Shown here one piece after another: positions 15,749 to 24,525 of a stretch of DNA of 64,000 nt (positions are counted from its first letter, which is position 1; each line of letters opens with the position of its first letter). The notes under the pieces were generated by a model. That model was given only the letters and a program-made list of their open reading frames with translations. It did no database searches and was not told where the DNA came from. The stretch is from CALGFI01 sp036374435 (GTDB lineage Bacteria; Actinomycetota; UBA4738; HRBIN12). The DNA lies in assembly GCA_036374435.1 (NCBI GenBank), contig DASUTU010000030.1, positions 1-64,000 of the forward strand, in the 5' to 3' direction. The position numbers and the translations under genes are program-made.

Positions 15749-17043
15749 CCGCGGTCGAGGCACCGGAGGACCTGGATCTCGCGAACGCGCAGGCCCCGCA
15801 CCTCGTGACGGAGGTGCCGGGGCCGCGGGCGAGGGAGATCATCGAGCGCGACGCCAGAGTCACCAGCCCATCGCTGCCGCGAGCCTACGAGCTCGTTCCG
15901 CGGCGTGGCGCCGGATCGGTGGTGGAAGACGTCGACGGCAACCGGTTCCTCGACGTGAACGCCGGCATCGCCGTCACCTCGACCGGCCACGCGCATCCCG
16001 AGGTGGTCGAGGCCGTTCAGCGCCAGGCCGCCGAGCTCATCCACTACTCGGCGAGCGACTTCTACCTGCCGATCTACTCCGAGGTGTGCGAGGTCCTGGA
16101 CCGCATCGCGCCCATGTCCGCGCCGACGCGCTCGTTCCTGACGAACTCGGGGACCGAGGCGGTGGAGGCGGCGATCAAGCTCTCGCGCTACGCGACCGGC
16201 CGGCAATACGTGATCGCGATGATCGGGTCGTTCCACGGGCGCTCCTACGGGAGCGTCTCGCTCACCGCGAGCAAGGCGAAGTACCGGGCCAACTTCGGCC
16301 CGATGCTCCCGGGCATCCACCACACGCACTTCGGCGACTTCGAGCATCTCGAGAACGTGCTGTTCCGGCACCTCGTCGCGCCGCACGAGGTCGCGGCCAT
16401 CGTGGTCGAGCCGATCCTGGGGGAAGGCGGCTACGTGCCGCCGCCCGAGGGATGGTTCAGCTACCTGCGCGAGGTGTGCGACCGGCACGGCATCCTGCTC
16501 GTGGCCGACGAGGTGCAGAGCGGCGCTGGGCGCACCGGGAAGATGTGGGCCATCGAGCACTTCGGCGTGGAGCCCGATGTCCTGCTGAGCGGCAAAGGCA
16601 TCGCCAGCGGGATGCCGCTGGGCGCGATGGTGGCGCGGGCGGACCTGATGACGTGGGAGCTCGGGGCCCACGGCTCGACCTACGGGGGGAGCCCCCCGTC
16701 CTGTGCGGCGGCGCTCGCCACGGTGGCGCTGCTCGAGGGCGGGCTGATCGACAACGCCCGCGAGACCGGCCGGGTCCTGCTCGACGGCCTCCACGACATC
16801 CAAGCGAGGCACCCGGTCGTGAAGGAGGTTCGCGGGCTCGGGATGATGATCGGCGTCGAGCTCTCGGATCACGAAACCATGGTCGCCGTGGAGCACGCCG
16901 CGTTCCGCCGGGGGTTGCTCGTGCTGGGGTGCGGCGAGAACGCGATCCGGATGTCGCCGCCGCTGGTCCTTCGGCGCGATCAGGCCCAGACCGCTCTCGA
17001 GGTCTTCGAGGAGGCCGTGGCCGAGGTGGACCGAGAGGCGTGA
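15745..17043 (+). CDS. Class III aminotransferase, probably 4-aminobutyrate aminotransferase
   Basis: PLP enzyme of 432 residues that moves an omega-amino group to 2-oxoglutarate. The class III features are clear: NSGTEAVEAAIK (134-145), DEVQSGAGRTGKM (255-267) and the PLP lysine Lys284 in SGKGIASGMPLG. Overall it resembles GABA transaminases (GabT) of actinobacteria and archaea; ornithine or 2,2-dialkylglycine aminotransferase activity cannot be excluded. The ATG overlaps the P5C dehydrogenase stop by four bases (ATGA), so the two are translationally coupled. That places it in the glutamate/P5C group, where an ornithine delta-aminotransferase role would also make sense. Confidence 0.85.
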   Translation: MTAVEAPEDLDLANAQAPHLVTEVPGPRAREIIERDARVTSPSLPRAYELVPRRGAGSVVEDVDGNRFLDVNAGIAVTSTGHAHPEVVEAVQRQAAELIHYSASDFYLPIYSEVCEVLDRIAPMSAPTRSFLTNSGTEAVEAAIKLSRYATGRQYVIAMIGSFHGRSYGSVSLTASKAKYRANFGPMLPGIHHTHFGDFEHLENVLFRHLVAPHEVAAIVVEPILGEGGYVPPPEGWFSYLREVCDRHGILLVADEVQSGAGRTGKMWAIEHFGVEPDVLLSGKGIASGMPLGAMVARADLMTWELGAHGSTYGGSPPSCAAALATVALLEGGLIDNARETGRVLLDGLHDIQARHPVVKEVRGLGMMIGVELSDHETMVAVEHAAFRRGLLVLGCGENAIRMSPPLVLRRDQAQTALEVFEEAVAEVDREA

Positions 17044-17059
17044 GGAGAGGGCGGCTCGG

Positions 17060-17974
17060 GTGAGCAAGCTCGCCACGATGCGGGACGCCGTCGCCGAGAT
17101 CGTCCGCGACGGCGACACCGTGGCGATCGAGGGCTTCACCCACCTGATCTGCTTCGCCGCCGGGCACGAGATCATCCGCCAGCGCAGGCGCGACCTGACG
17201 CTCGCCCGGATGACGCCCGACGTGATCTACGACCAGATGATCGGCGCCGGCGTCGCCCGCAAGCTGGTCTTCTCCTGGCTCGGCAACCCGGGGGTGGGCT
17301 CGCTGCACGCGGTCCGCCGCCGGATCGAGCACGGGGATCCCGCCTCGCTGGAGATCGAGGAGTATTCGCACTTCGGCATGGTGTGCCGGTACGTCGCCGG
17401 GGCCTCGAACCTCCCGTTCTTCCCCATCCGCAGCTACTTCGAGAGCGACATCCCCAGCGTGAACCCGAACATCAAGCCGATGCGTTCGCCGTACGACGAC
17501 GGGACCGAGGTCTTCGTCGTGCCCCCGCTCAGGCCGGACGTCACGATCGTGCACGCCCAGCGCGCCACCGCCGACGGCGACTCGCAGATCTGGGGACTCC
17601 TCGGGTGCCAGAAGGAGGCCGCGTTCGCCGCCGACCGGGTGATCGTGGTGTGTGAGGAGGTCGTGGAGGAGTCGGTGGTCCGGCAGGACCCCAACCGGAC
17701 GGTGATCCCCGGCATCGTGGTGGACGCGGTGGTCGAGGAGCCATTCGCCTGCCACCCCAGCTACGCCCAGGGCTACTACGACCGCGACAACGTGTTCTAC
17801 CGGGAGTGGGAGGGCATCTCGAAGGACCCCGAGGCCCTCGAGGCCTGGCTGAAGGAGTGGGTGTACGGGCTCGAGAGCCATGCGGAGTACACGGAGAAGA
17901 TGACGGACCGGCGGGCCGAGCTCGCGCCGGGCGAGCGCCTGTCCGGCCAGGTCAACTACGGGACGTACGCATGA
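17060..17974 (+). CDS. CoA-transferase subunit alpha (IpdA/glutaconate CoA-transferase type)
   Basis: Alpha subunit of a family I CoA-transferase, 304 residues. It has the opening DTVAIEGFTHLICFAAGHE and the typical mid-region (RYVAGASNLPFFPIRSY) of the GctA/IpdA branch, which also includes hydrolases that open CoA-linked ring products. The catalytic glutamate lies in the partner subunit encoded directly downstream with a four-base overlap. Substrate is unknown. The neighbours are aminotransferases and a proline-to-glutamate pathway, so a dicarboxylic or keto acid from amino acid breakdown is more likely than a steroid product, but this is inference. Confidence 0.85.
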   Translation: MSKLATMRDAVAEIVRDGDTVAIEGFTHLICFAAGHEIIRQRRRDLTLARMTPDVIYDQMIGAGVARKLVFSWLGNPGVGSLHAVRRRIEHGDPASLEIEEYSHFGMVCRYVAGASNLPFFPIRSYFESDIPSVNPNIKPMRSPYDDGTEVFVVPPLRPDVTIVHAQRATADGDSQIWGLLGCQKEAAFAADRVIVVCEEVVEESVVRQDPNRTVIPGIVVDAVVEEPFACHPSYAQGYYDRDNVFYREWEGISKDPEALEAWLKEWVYGLESHAEYTEKMTDRRAELAPGERLSGQVNYGTYA

Positions 17975-18750
17975 GCTCGGCGCCGACCGACGGCTACACG
18001 AAGAACGAGATGATGATCGCCGCGAGCGCGCGGACGCTGGCCGGCGAGCGCATCTGCTTCGTCGGCGTGGGGCTGCCCAACATCGTGTGCAATCTTGCGC
18101 AGCGAACTGTGGCGCCCGAGCTCCAACTCGTGTACGAGGCCGGCGTGTTCGGCGCGCGTCCGGCCCGACTGCCGCTCTCGATCGGCGACCCGACGCTCGT
18201 GTCGGGATCGACGGCCGTCACGTCGATGTTCGAGCTGTTCGCGTTCTACCTCCAGGCCGGGCTGATCGACGCCGCCTTCCTCGGCGGCGCGCAGATCGAC
18301 CGGTTCGGGAACCTCAACACGACCGTCATCGGCGACTACGCGAGCCCGAAGGTTCGGCTCCCCGGGTCGGGCGGCGCCTGCGAGATCGCCATCCACGCTC
18401 GGAAGATCCTCGTGATCATGCGTCAGGCCCCCCGGTCGTTCGTGGAGAGGCTGCACTTCCGGACCTCGCCAGGCCACTCGGGCGACCCCGAGCACGACCG
18501 CGCCCGCGGGTGGTTCGGCAGCGGGCCGACCAGCGTCGTGACCGATCTCGGGACCTACGGGTTCGACGAGGAGACGGGCGAGATGACCCTGCTGACGCTT
18601 CACCCCGGGGTCACGCTCGACCAGGTCCGCGAGAGCATGGCGTGGGACCCGAAGGTCTCGGACGAGCTCGGCGAGACCCCCGTGCCGACCGGCGACGAGC
18701 TGCGGATCATCCGGACCGAGCTCGATCCCAAGGGAGCGCTCACCTCGTGA
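17971..18750 (+). CDS. CoA-transferase subunit beta
   Basis: Beta subunit, 259 residues, partner of the gene just upstream. The segment VYEAGVFGARP contains Glu56, the position of the catalytic glutamate that forms the CoA thioester intermediate in family I enzymes; many members read ESG here. The glycine-rich GGAQIDRFGNLNTT and GSGGACEIA motifs are those of GctB/IpdB proteins. The ATG overlaps the alpha-subunit stop, and its own stop overlaps the next aminotransferase gene, so the genes are tightly coupled and probably in one pathway. Confidence 0.87.
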   Translation: MSSAPTDGYTKNEMMIAASARTLAGERICFVGVGLPNIVCNLAQRTVAPELQLVYEAGVFGARPARLPLSIGDPTLVSGSTAVTSMFELFAFYLQAGLIDAAFLGGAQIDRFGNLNTTVIGDYASPKVRLPGSGGACEIAIHARKILVIMRQAPRSFVERLHFRTSPGHSGDPEHDRARGWFGSGPTSVVTDLGTYGFDEETGEMTLLTLHPGVTLDQVRESMAWDPKVSDELGETPVPTGDELRIIRTELDPKGALTS

Positions 18751-20066
18751 GCCACGTGTTCCACCGGGTCCTGACGCGCGACCTGCCGCGCGCCGTTCGG
18801 GCCGAAGGTGTCTGGGTCGAGGACGCCGGCGGAAAGCGGTACCTCGACGCCGCCGGCGGGGCGATCGTGGTCAACGTCGGGCACGGCGACCGCTCGCTGG
18901 TCGAGGCGATGGCCGCCCAGGCCGGCCGGGTGCCGTACGTGCACGGAACCGCGTTCACCACCGACGCGCTCGAGGCCTACGCCGACGACGTCGCGCCGCT
19001 CCTGCCGCTGGAGGACGCCCGGATCTATCCGGTGTCCGGGGGGAGCGAGGCCGTCGAGACGGCGATCAAGCTCGCGCGCGCGTACCACCTCGCCCGCGGC
19101 CGGGAGTCGAGAACGCTCGTGATCGGCCGCCGGGCCTCCTACCACGGCAACACGCTCGGGGCGCTCGACGCCGGCGGCAAGGAGACCCTGAAGAAGCCGT
19201 ACGGGCCGTGGCTGGGGCGGTTCGTCCACGTGGAGGCGGCGTACGAGTACCGCTGCCCGAACTCGAATCACCCGACGGGCTGCGGCGCCTGGCACGCGTC
19301 GCGGCTCGAGCGGGCGATCGAGGACGCGGGCCCGTCGACGGTCGCGGCCTTCATCGCCGAGCCGGTGGGCGGCGCCACGCTCGCCGCGGCGGTTCCCACC
19401 GACGACTACTGGCCGGCGGTGACCGAGGTGTGCCGCCGCCACGGGGTCCTCGTGATCGCCGACGAGGTGATGACGGGGTTCGGCCGGACGGGACGGTGGT
19501 TCGGGCTCGACCATTGGTCGGTCCGAGCGGACGTCGTGACGGTGGGCAAGGGCTCGACCTCCGGATACTGGCCGTTCGGGTTCGCCGCGTGTTCGAGCGA
19601 GGTGTTCGAGGCGGTTCGTGCCCGCGGGTTCGTCCACGGCTTCACGTGGTCGCACAACGGCGTGGGAGCGGCCGTCGCCCACGCCGCGCTCCGCCGCCTC
19701 CGCGACGACGGGCTGGTCGAGGCGAGCGCCCGCCAGGGCGAGCGGCTCCTGAAGGACCTCTCGGCCGCCCTGGTCGACGATCCGATCGTCGGCGACGCGC
19801 GCGGGATCGGCTCGATGATCGGGATCGAGCTCGTGGCCGACCGCTCGACCAAAGCCGCCTTCGCGCGAGCCGAGCAGGTGACCGAACGCACCCTGGCCGC
19901 CGCTCGCGAGGAGGGCCTCCTCCTGTATTCGAGCACCGGCCACGTCGACGGCACCAACGGCGACCTGGTGATGCTCGGGCCGCCGTTCGTCATCTCGGAC
20001 GAGGAGTGCGACCTCGTCGTGGAGCGGACCGCTGCGGCCATCGCGCGCGTCTCGGGGGCCGGCTAG
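18747..20066 (+). CDS. Class III aminotransferase family protein
   Basis: Second PLP-dependent class III aminotransferase, 439 residues. It shows GGSEAVETAIKLAR (98-111), DEVMTGFGRTGRW (239-251) and the PLP lysine Lys268 in VGKGSTSGYWPFG. It is only distantly similar to the GabT-like enzyme in the same run and lies closer to omega-amino acid:pyruvate or beta-alanine-type enzymes. A cysteine-containing insertion (YRCPNSNHPTGCG, 168-180) is found in a subgroup of such proteins. The GTG start overlaps the CoA-transferase stop. Substrate unknown; coupling to the CoA-transferase suggests an amino acid whose keto or semialdehyde product is then activated with CoA. Confidence 0.84.
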   Translation: MSHVFHRVLTRDLPRAVRAEGVWVEDAGGKRYLDAAGGAIVVNVGHGDRSLVEAMAAQAGRVPYVHGTAFTTDALEAYADDVAPLLPLEDARIYPVSGGSEAVETAIKLARAYHLARGRESRTLVIGRRASYHGNTLGALDAGGKETLKKPYGPWLGRFVHVEAAYEYRCPNSNHPTGCGAWHASRLERAIEDAGPSTVAAFIAEPVGGATLAAAVPTDDYWPAVTEVCRRHGVLVIADEVMTGFGRTGRWFGLDHWSVRADVVTVGKGSTSGYWPFGFAACSSEVFEAVRARGFVHGFTWSHNGVGAAVAHAALRRLRDDGLVEASARQGERLLKDLSAALVDDPIVGDARGIGSMIGIELVADRSTKAAFARAEQVTERTLAAAREEGLLLYSSTGHVDGTNGDLVMLGPPFVISDEECDLVVERTAAAIARVSGAG

Positions 20067-20068
20067 GG

Positions 20069-21217
20069 GTGGGGGGCCGGGCCGGGCTCGTGGTCAATCC
20101 CGAGGCCAAGATCTACGACCACGGTCCCGCCCACCCCCTCAGGCCCCAACGCGTCCTGTTCACGTGGGACCTGATCCGGGCGTGTGGCCTGCTCGAGCTG
20201 CCGCAGGTCCTCGAGCTCGGGGCCGAGGCCGCAGGCGACGACCGGCTCGGCCTCGTGCACACCGAGGACTTCATCGAAGCCACCAGGCGTGCCGGGCACG
20301 GAGAAGCCGGGGAGTGGTGGCGGTACGGCTACGGCCCCGGCGACAACCCGATCTTCCCCCAGATGCACGAGGCGGGCGCGCTCGTTGCCGGCGCCACGCT
20401 CGCCGCGGCCGAGGCGGTCCACGAGGGCCGCGTGGACCACGCGTTCAACGCCGCCGGCGGCCTGCACCACGCGATGCCGTCCCGGGCGTCGGGGTTCTGC
20501 GTGTACGACGACCCGGCCATCGCCATCGCCTGGCTGCTCGAGCGCGGCGTCCATCCGATCGCCTACGTCGACGTCGATGTGCATCACGGCGACGGCCCGC
20601 AGGCGATCTTCTACGATGATCCACGGGTGCTCACGATCTCGCTCCACGAGTCCGGCGAGTACCTGTTCCCCGGCAGCGGGTTCATCACCGAACGCGGCGA
20701 CGGCCCGGGAGAAGGCACGAAGGTCAACGTCCCGTTCCATCCCGGCACCACCGGACGGGCCTGGCTGGCCGCGTTCGAGTCGATCGTGCCCCCGTTGCTC
20801 CGGGCGTTCGGACCGCAGGTACTCGTGACCCAGCTCGGGGCGGACTCGCACGTCACCGATCCGCTGGCCCACCTGCGGCTCACGACCGATGTCTACCGGC
20901 AGGTGGCGTCGATGCTGCACGCGCTGGCCCACGAGGTGACCGGCGGTCGGTGGATCGCCACCGGCGGCGGCGGGTACCAGTGGGCCACGGTGGTCCCGCG
21001 CGCCTGGACCCTGTCCTTCGCCGAGATGTGCGGCGCCGACCTGCCCGACCACCTTCCCGAGGGCTGGATCGAGACGGTCGAGTTCGAGATCCGCGCCGAG
21101 GTCCCCGTGACGTTCTCGGACCCGCCGGTCGAAGGCGACCACCTCGACGGCGAGACCGAAGCCACGATCGAGCTGGTGCGGAAGACCTGCTTCCCGTTCT
21201 TCGGGCTCGAGGCGTGA
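20069..21217 (+). CDS. Histone deacetylase-like protein (AcuC type)
   Basis: Zinc amidohydrolase of the class I/II deacetylase superfamily, 382 residues. Catalytic segments are GGLHHAMPSRASGFC (130-144, with the His pair), YVDVDVHHGDGPQ (167-179, zinc Asp/His) and QLGADSH with the second zinc Asp. Bacterial AcuC proteins remove acetyl groups from proteins such as acetyl-CoA synthetase; other members act on acetylated polyamines. The GTG at 20069 starts two bases after the upstream stop; a GTG at 20090 is an alternative. The C-terminal 60 residues (FEIRAEVPVTFSD) extend beyond the minimal domain. It may tune the enzymes of this operon by deacetylation. Confidence 0.87.
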   Translation: MGGRAGLVVNPEAKIYDHGPAHPLRPQRVLFTWDLIRACGLLELPQVLELGAEAAGDDRLGLVHTEDFIEATRRAGHGEAGEWWRYGYGPGDNPIFPQMHEAGALVAGATLAAAEAVHEGRVDHAFNAAGGLHHAMPSRASGFCVYDDPAIAIAWLLERGVHPIAYVDVDVHHGDGPQAIFYDDPRVLTISLHESGEYLFPGSGFITERGDGPGEGTKVNVPFHPGTTGRAWLAAFESIVPPLLRAFGPQVLVTQLGADSHVTDPLAHLRLTTDVYRQVASMLHALAHEVTGGRWIATGGGGYQWATVVPRAWTLSFAEMCGADLPDHLPEGWIETVEFEIRAEVPVTFSDPPVEGDHLDGETEATIELVRKTCFPFFGLEA

Positions 21218-22638
21218 ACCGGCGCGGGGTCAAGCTCGTCTGCACGTTGGGCCCGGCGACCGCCTCGCTCGAACGCGTCCGCGCGCTGGCCGAGGCCGGC
21301 TGCGAGGTGTTCCGGGTCAACCTGTCCCACGGCGACCGCGCCCAGTGGGACGAGCTGTTCTCCCTGGTCCGCTCCGTCTCCGAGGAGCGAGGGGACGACC
21401 TCGCCGTGTTGAGCGATCTGCCGGGGCCGAAGATCCGGCTGGGGCAGTTCGAAGCCGGAGAGGTCGAGCTCGAGGCCGGAGGCCGGTTCGAGCTCCGTCC
21501 CGACGTCGAATCGCCGGGCGACGCGACCGGGGCGGGGACGACGTACGACGGTTTGGCCGCCGACGTCCGGCCCGGCGACCGCATCCTGCTCGCCGACGGC
21601 GCCGCCGAGCTGGTGGTGGCCTCGACGGACGGCTCGATCGTGGTGAGCGAGGTGGTCCGGGCCGGACTGGTGCGTTCGGGCGGTGGCGTGAACGTGCCGG
21701 CCGAGCGGCTCGGGCTCCCCGCTGTCACCGAGCGCGACCGAACGCGCCTGGCCGAGGCGCTCGGGCGCGGAGCCGACCTGGTGGCGCAGTCCTTCGTGCG
21801 GAACGCCGCCGATGTGGCCGAGCTCCGCGCGTTGATGGGGGAGCGAGCCGTGCCGATCGTCGCGAAGATCGAGACCCGACCGGCCGTGGAGGGCATCGAG
21901 GCCATCCTGCGGGAGGCGGACGCGATCATGGTGGCGAGGGGCGACCTCGGCGTCGAGCTGCCGATGGAAGAGATCCCGATCCTGCAGAAGGAGCTGTTGC
22001 AGGCGGCGCAGCGCGCATCGCGGCCGGTGATCGTCGCCACCCAGATGCTCGAGTCGATGACGGCGGCCCCACGGCCCACCCGGGCCGAGGCCACCGATGT
22101 GGCGAACGCGGTGCTCGACGGCGCCGACGCCATCATGCTCTCGGCCGAGACCGCCATCGGCGCCTATCCGGTGGAGGCGGCGACCGCCGCCGTCCGGATC
22201 GCCGAGGTGGCCGGGGAGCGCGGCGCCGAGTTCCGCTCCCCACCCGCCTCGTGCACGCACGAAGACGAAGCCGGCGCCGTGGCGCACGCGGCCGCGAGGA
22301 TCGCCGCCGCCGACCGCGACGTCGTCGCGATCACCTGCTACACGCAGACCGGCCGTACCGCGGCGCTGCTCTCGGCCGAACGCCCCTCGGTCCCGGTTTA
22401 CGCGTTCGTTCCGAAGTCCGAGGTCCGCCGGGCGCTCGCATTGCGGTGGGGCGTCCATGCCCTTCGCGCGCGGATCCCAGACGACACCGACGAGATGATC
22501 GCGCTGATGGACGAGGGCCTGCGCGCCGAAGGGTTCGCCCGGGACGGCGACGCCGTCGTCATGGCCGCCTCCTCGCCCGCCGGGATCATGCGGACGAACA
22601 TGCTCAAGGTGCACCACCTGGGCAGCGCGGTCCGCTGA
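21214..22638 (+). CDS. pyk: Pyruvate kinase
   Basis: Glycolytic enzyme that makes pyruvate and ATP from phosphoenolpyruvate. The 474-residue protein has the opening KLVCTLGPATASLE, substrate-site RVNLSHG and LSDLPGPKIR, the signature IMVARGDLGVEL and ATQMLESM, followed by a C-terminal domain with the possible allosteric site. All usual domains (A, B, C) are present and the length is normal. The GTG start overlaps the AcuC-like stop by four bases (GTGA). It is the last gene of the long plus-strand run and is convergent with the dehydrogenase at 22651, 12 bases away. Confidence 0.95.
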   Translation: MNRRGVKLVCTLGPATASLERVRALAEAGCEVFRVNLSHGDRAQWDELFSLVRSVSEERGDDLAVLSDLPGPKIRLGQFEAGEVELEAGGRFELRPDVESPGDATGAGTTYDGLAADVRPGDRILLADGAAELVVASTDGSIVVSEVVRAGLVRSGGGVNVPAERLGLPAVTERDRTRLAEALGRGADLVAQSFVRNAADVAELRALMGERAVPIVAKIETRPAVEGIEAILREADAIMVARGDLGVELPMEEIPILQKELLQAAQRASRPVIVATQMLESMTAAPRPTRAEATDVANAVLDGADAIMLSAETAIGAYPVEAATAAVRIAEVAGERGAEFRSPPASCTHEDEAGAVAHAAARIAAADRDVVAITCYTQTGRTAALLSAERPSVPVYAFVPKSEVRRALALRWGVHALRARIPDDTDEMIALMDEGLRAEGFARDGDAVVMAASSPAGIMRTNMLKVHHLGSAVR

Positions 22639-22650
22639 CGGTCGATCCGG

Positions 22651-23430
22651 TCAGGTCCTTCGCCGGGCCCGGGTGGTCACGGCGCCGAGACCCCATCGGT
22701 AGAGGGATGGCGTCAGCACTCGAAACGCCTGGAATGCGGCGAGCGTTCGAGGCACGGAGATCTCGGGCCCGCGGCCGCGGCGGACCACGTCTTCGATCGT
22801 CCTGGCGATCCGGTCGACGTCGACCAGGAGGGCGCGTGGGACGGCCACGCTCGGGAACCGTTCGGTCTTGGCGAACCCCGGGTTCACCGCCGTCACGAGT
22901 ACGCCCTGCGGTTCCAGCTCGTGGAACAGCGCTTCGCTGAACGCCACCACACCGTGTTTGGTGGCCGAATACACCGCCGCGCCCGGGACGGCGTACCGGC
23001 CGGCCAGCGAGGCGACGTTCACCACGTGGCCCCGGCCGCGCTCGAGCATCTCGGGCAGGAACGCCTTGGTGACCAGCAGGACCGAGAGCAGGTTCACCCG
23101 CACCACGCGTTCGACCTCCTCGACCGAGACCGCCTCGAACCGGCCGCCGCCGGGAATCCCCGCGTTGTTGACCAACACGTCGCAGCGGCCGAACGCCCCC
23201 AGCGTTGCCTCGACCAACGACGCGACGTCGGCGCCGTCCGTGACGTCGCATCGGACGGGCAGGGCCTCGCCGCCGCGAGTGCGGATTCGTTCCTCGAGCG
23301 ACTCGAGCCGGTCGAGCCGGCGCGCCGCGAGCACCACCCGCGACCCCGCGCGGGCGAACCGCAAGGCCGTGGCCTCGCCGATCCCGGACGAGGCCCCGGT
23401 CACCACCACCACCGCGCCGCGAAGGTCCAC
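22651..23430 (-). CDS. Short-chain dehydrogenase/reductase
   Basis: NAD(P)-dependent oxidoreductase of the classical SDR family, 259 residues. TGASSGIG (11-18) binds the cofactor, NNAGIPG follows in the middle and the catalytic Tyr-x3-Lys lies in VYSATKHG. The C-terminal 60 residues end in an arginine-rich tail (TTRARRRT) after a hydrophobic stretch, as in some membrane-associated SDRs. The substrate cannot be predicted. The GTG at 23430 is chosen because a TAGGCT -10 on the minus strand (23444-23439) lies eight bases upstream; a TTG at 23439 would fall within that hexamer. Confidence 0.87.
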   Translation of the reverse strand: MDLRGAVVVVTGASSGIGEATALRFARAGSRVVLAARRLDRLESLEERIRTRGGEALPVRCDVTDGADVASLVEATLGAFGRCDVLVNNAGIPGGGRFEAVSVEEVERVVRVNLLSVLLVTKAFLPEMLERGRGHVVNVASLAGRYAVPGAAVYSATKHGVVAFSEALFHELEPQGVLVTAVNPGFAKTERFPSVAVPRALLVDVDRIARTIEDVVRRGRGPEISVPRTLAAFQAFRVLTPSLYRWGLGAVTTRARRRT

Positions 23431-23438
23431 GGGCCGCA

Positions 23439-23464
23439 AGCCTAGGCCACCGCTCTCGTACGAT
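23439..23464. promoter_or_regulatory. Back-to-back leaderless promoters
   Basis: A minus-strand TAGGCT (23444-23439) serves the SDR gene (GTG at 23430) and a plus-strand TACGAT (23459-23464) serves the phosphatase gene (ATG at 23475). The two hexamers are only 14 bases apart, so the promoters probably interfere. Confidence 0.45.
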
Positions 23465-23474
23465 GGAGGAACCG

Positions 23475-24302
23475 ATGGACGTGGTCCGGTCTCATGCCGC
23501 CCGGCTTCCGGCGATCGACGATCGCTGGGAGCCTCGCCACCACGACCGGGACGAGCTGATCCTGGGCCTGCTCGACGGACGGGTGGCGTTCGAGGAGGTC
23601 AGCCACCCGCTCGACAACGTCCTGCGCAACATCGGACTGCTGGTCGGTGGCGACCCCGACAAACAGTTCGGCCTGAGCGGCCTGAACGGCTTCTCGCGTC
23701 GCGAGATCCTCGAGCTGGTGGGGGCGGCGGCGGGGTTCGAGCCCGACCACTACGCCAGCACCGGGCCCGTGCCCGTGGATCCCGAGCGCGTGCTCCTGGC
23801 CTGCGAGCGGGTCGGGGACCGCATGGCCGAGGCGTGCCGCCGCGGTGAGCGGGTGATCTTCGCCACGGGCCACCCGGTCGGCCTCATCCACCTCTACACG
23901 GCGGTGGGGCGCGAGCTCCGGGCTCGCGGGGTCGAGCTGCTCACGCCGGCCGACGGCCTCACCTGGCACGACGACGAACGCGACCATCCCTGGCAGATCC
24001 GGTACCTCGAGGGGGTCGCGCTGCTCACCGACATCGCCAGCGCCCGCCACACGCACAGCCCGGACCCGATGCGACGGATGCTCGAGCTCGAGCGGCCGGA
24101 CCTCGTGTTCGCCGACCACGGGTGGGCGGGAGCGGCCATCGAGGACGGCGTCGACACCGTCTCGATCGCCGACGTGAACGACCCGGCGCTGGTCGTGGCG
24201 CAAGCCCAGGGACGGTCCGAGACCGTGATCGTCATGGACGACAACGTCCGCCCGGAGGGTTACTGGCCCTGTTTCCAGGCGATCGTCTCCCGCCTGCCCT
24301 GA
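23475..24302 (+). CDS. Phosphatase-like protein of the actinobacterial Phosphatase (PF15698-like) family
   Basis: Protein of 275 residues resembling a conserved actinobacterial family annotated as phosphatase. Visible conserved parts are the internal GHPVGLIHLY, HDDERDHPWQIRYLEGVA, ARHTHSPDPM, FADHGWAGAAI and the C-terminal VMDDNVRPEGYWP, rich in His/Asp that could bind metal. There is no signal peptide, so it acts in the cytoplasm; no substrate is known. The ATG at 23475 lies ten bases after a TACGAT hexamer. A GGAGGA run sits four bases before it. An ATG at 23463 is less likely because it overlaps the hexamer. Confidence 0.7.
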   Translation: MDVVRSHAARLPAIDDRWEPRHHDRDELILGLLDGRVAFEEVSHPLDNVLRNIGLLVGGDPDKQFGLSGLNGFSRREILELVGAAAGFEPDHYASTGPVPVDPERVLLACERVGDRMAEACRRGERVIFATGHPVGLIHLYTAVGRELRARGVELLTPADGLTWHDDERDHPWQIRYLEGVALLTDIASARHTHSPDPMRRMLELERPDLVFADHGWAGAAIEDGVDTVSIADVNDPALVVAQAQGRSETVIVMDDNVRPEGYWPCFQAIVSRLP

Positions 24303-24351
24303 GGAAGGTCCGCCGGACCCGATCCGCCCACCCCGGTAGGATGGCCCCGAC

Positions 24352-24474
24352 GTGAACTCCACATCCGACCCCGAGGCACGGCTCGAACGCGTGAACAGGT
24401 TCAACTGGCGCGCACCCATCCACCTCGTGACCATCTCGACGATCCCCCGGCGGAGGCATCCGGCAACCGGGTAG
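24352..24474 (+). CDS. Possible leaderless 40-residue ORF
   Basis: A GTG start lies nine bases after a TAGGAT hexamer (24337-24342), the promoter spacing seen for other leaderless genes here. The frame runs 40 codons and ends at a TAG. The peptide begins MNSTSDPEARLERVNRFNW and ends in an Arg-rich stretch; it has no recognisable domain. It could be a leader peptide for the RNA-kinase gene 51 bases downstream. The frame is open in other directions as well, so coding is uncertain. Confidence 0.35.
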   Translation: MNSTSDPEARLERVNRFNWRAPIHLVTISTIPRRRHPATG

Positions 24475-24525
24475 CCCGGCACGCGTGCGAACGGGCCTCC
24501 GAGGCCGACCAACCCGGAGGCGGAC

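Noticed and set aside
17060..18750. Reading the CoA-transferase as the steroid-ring enzyme IpdAB
   Set aside because: The sequence type fits, but no other steroid-degradation genes lie nearby, so I kept the call general.
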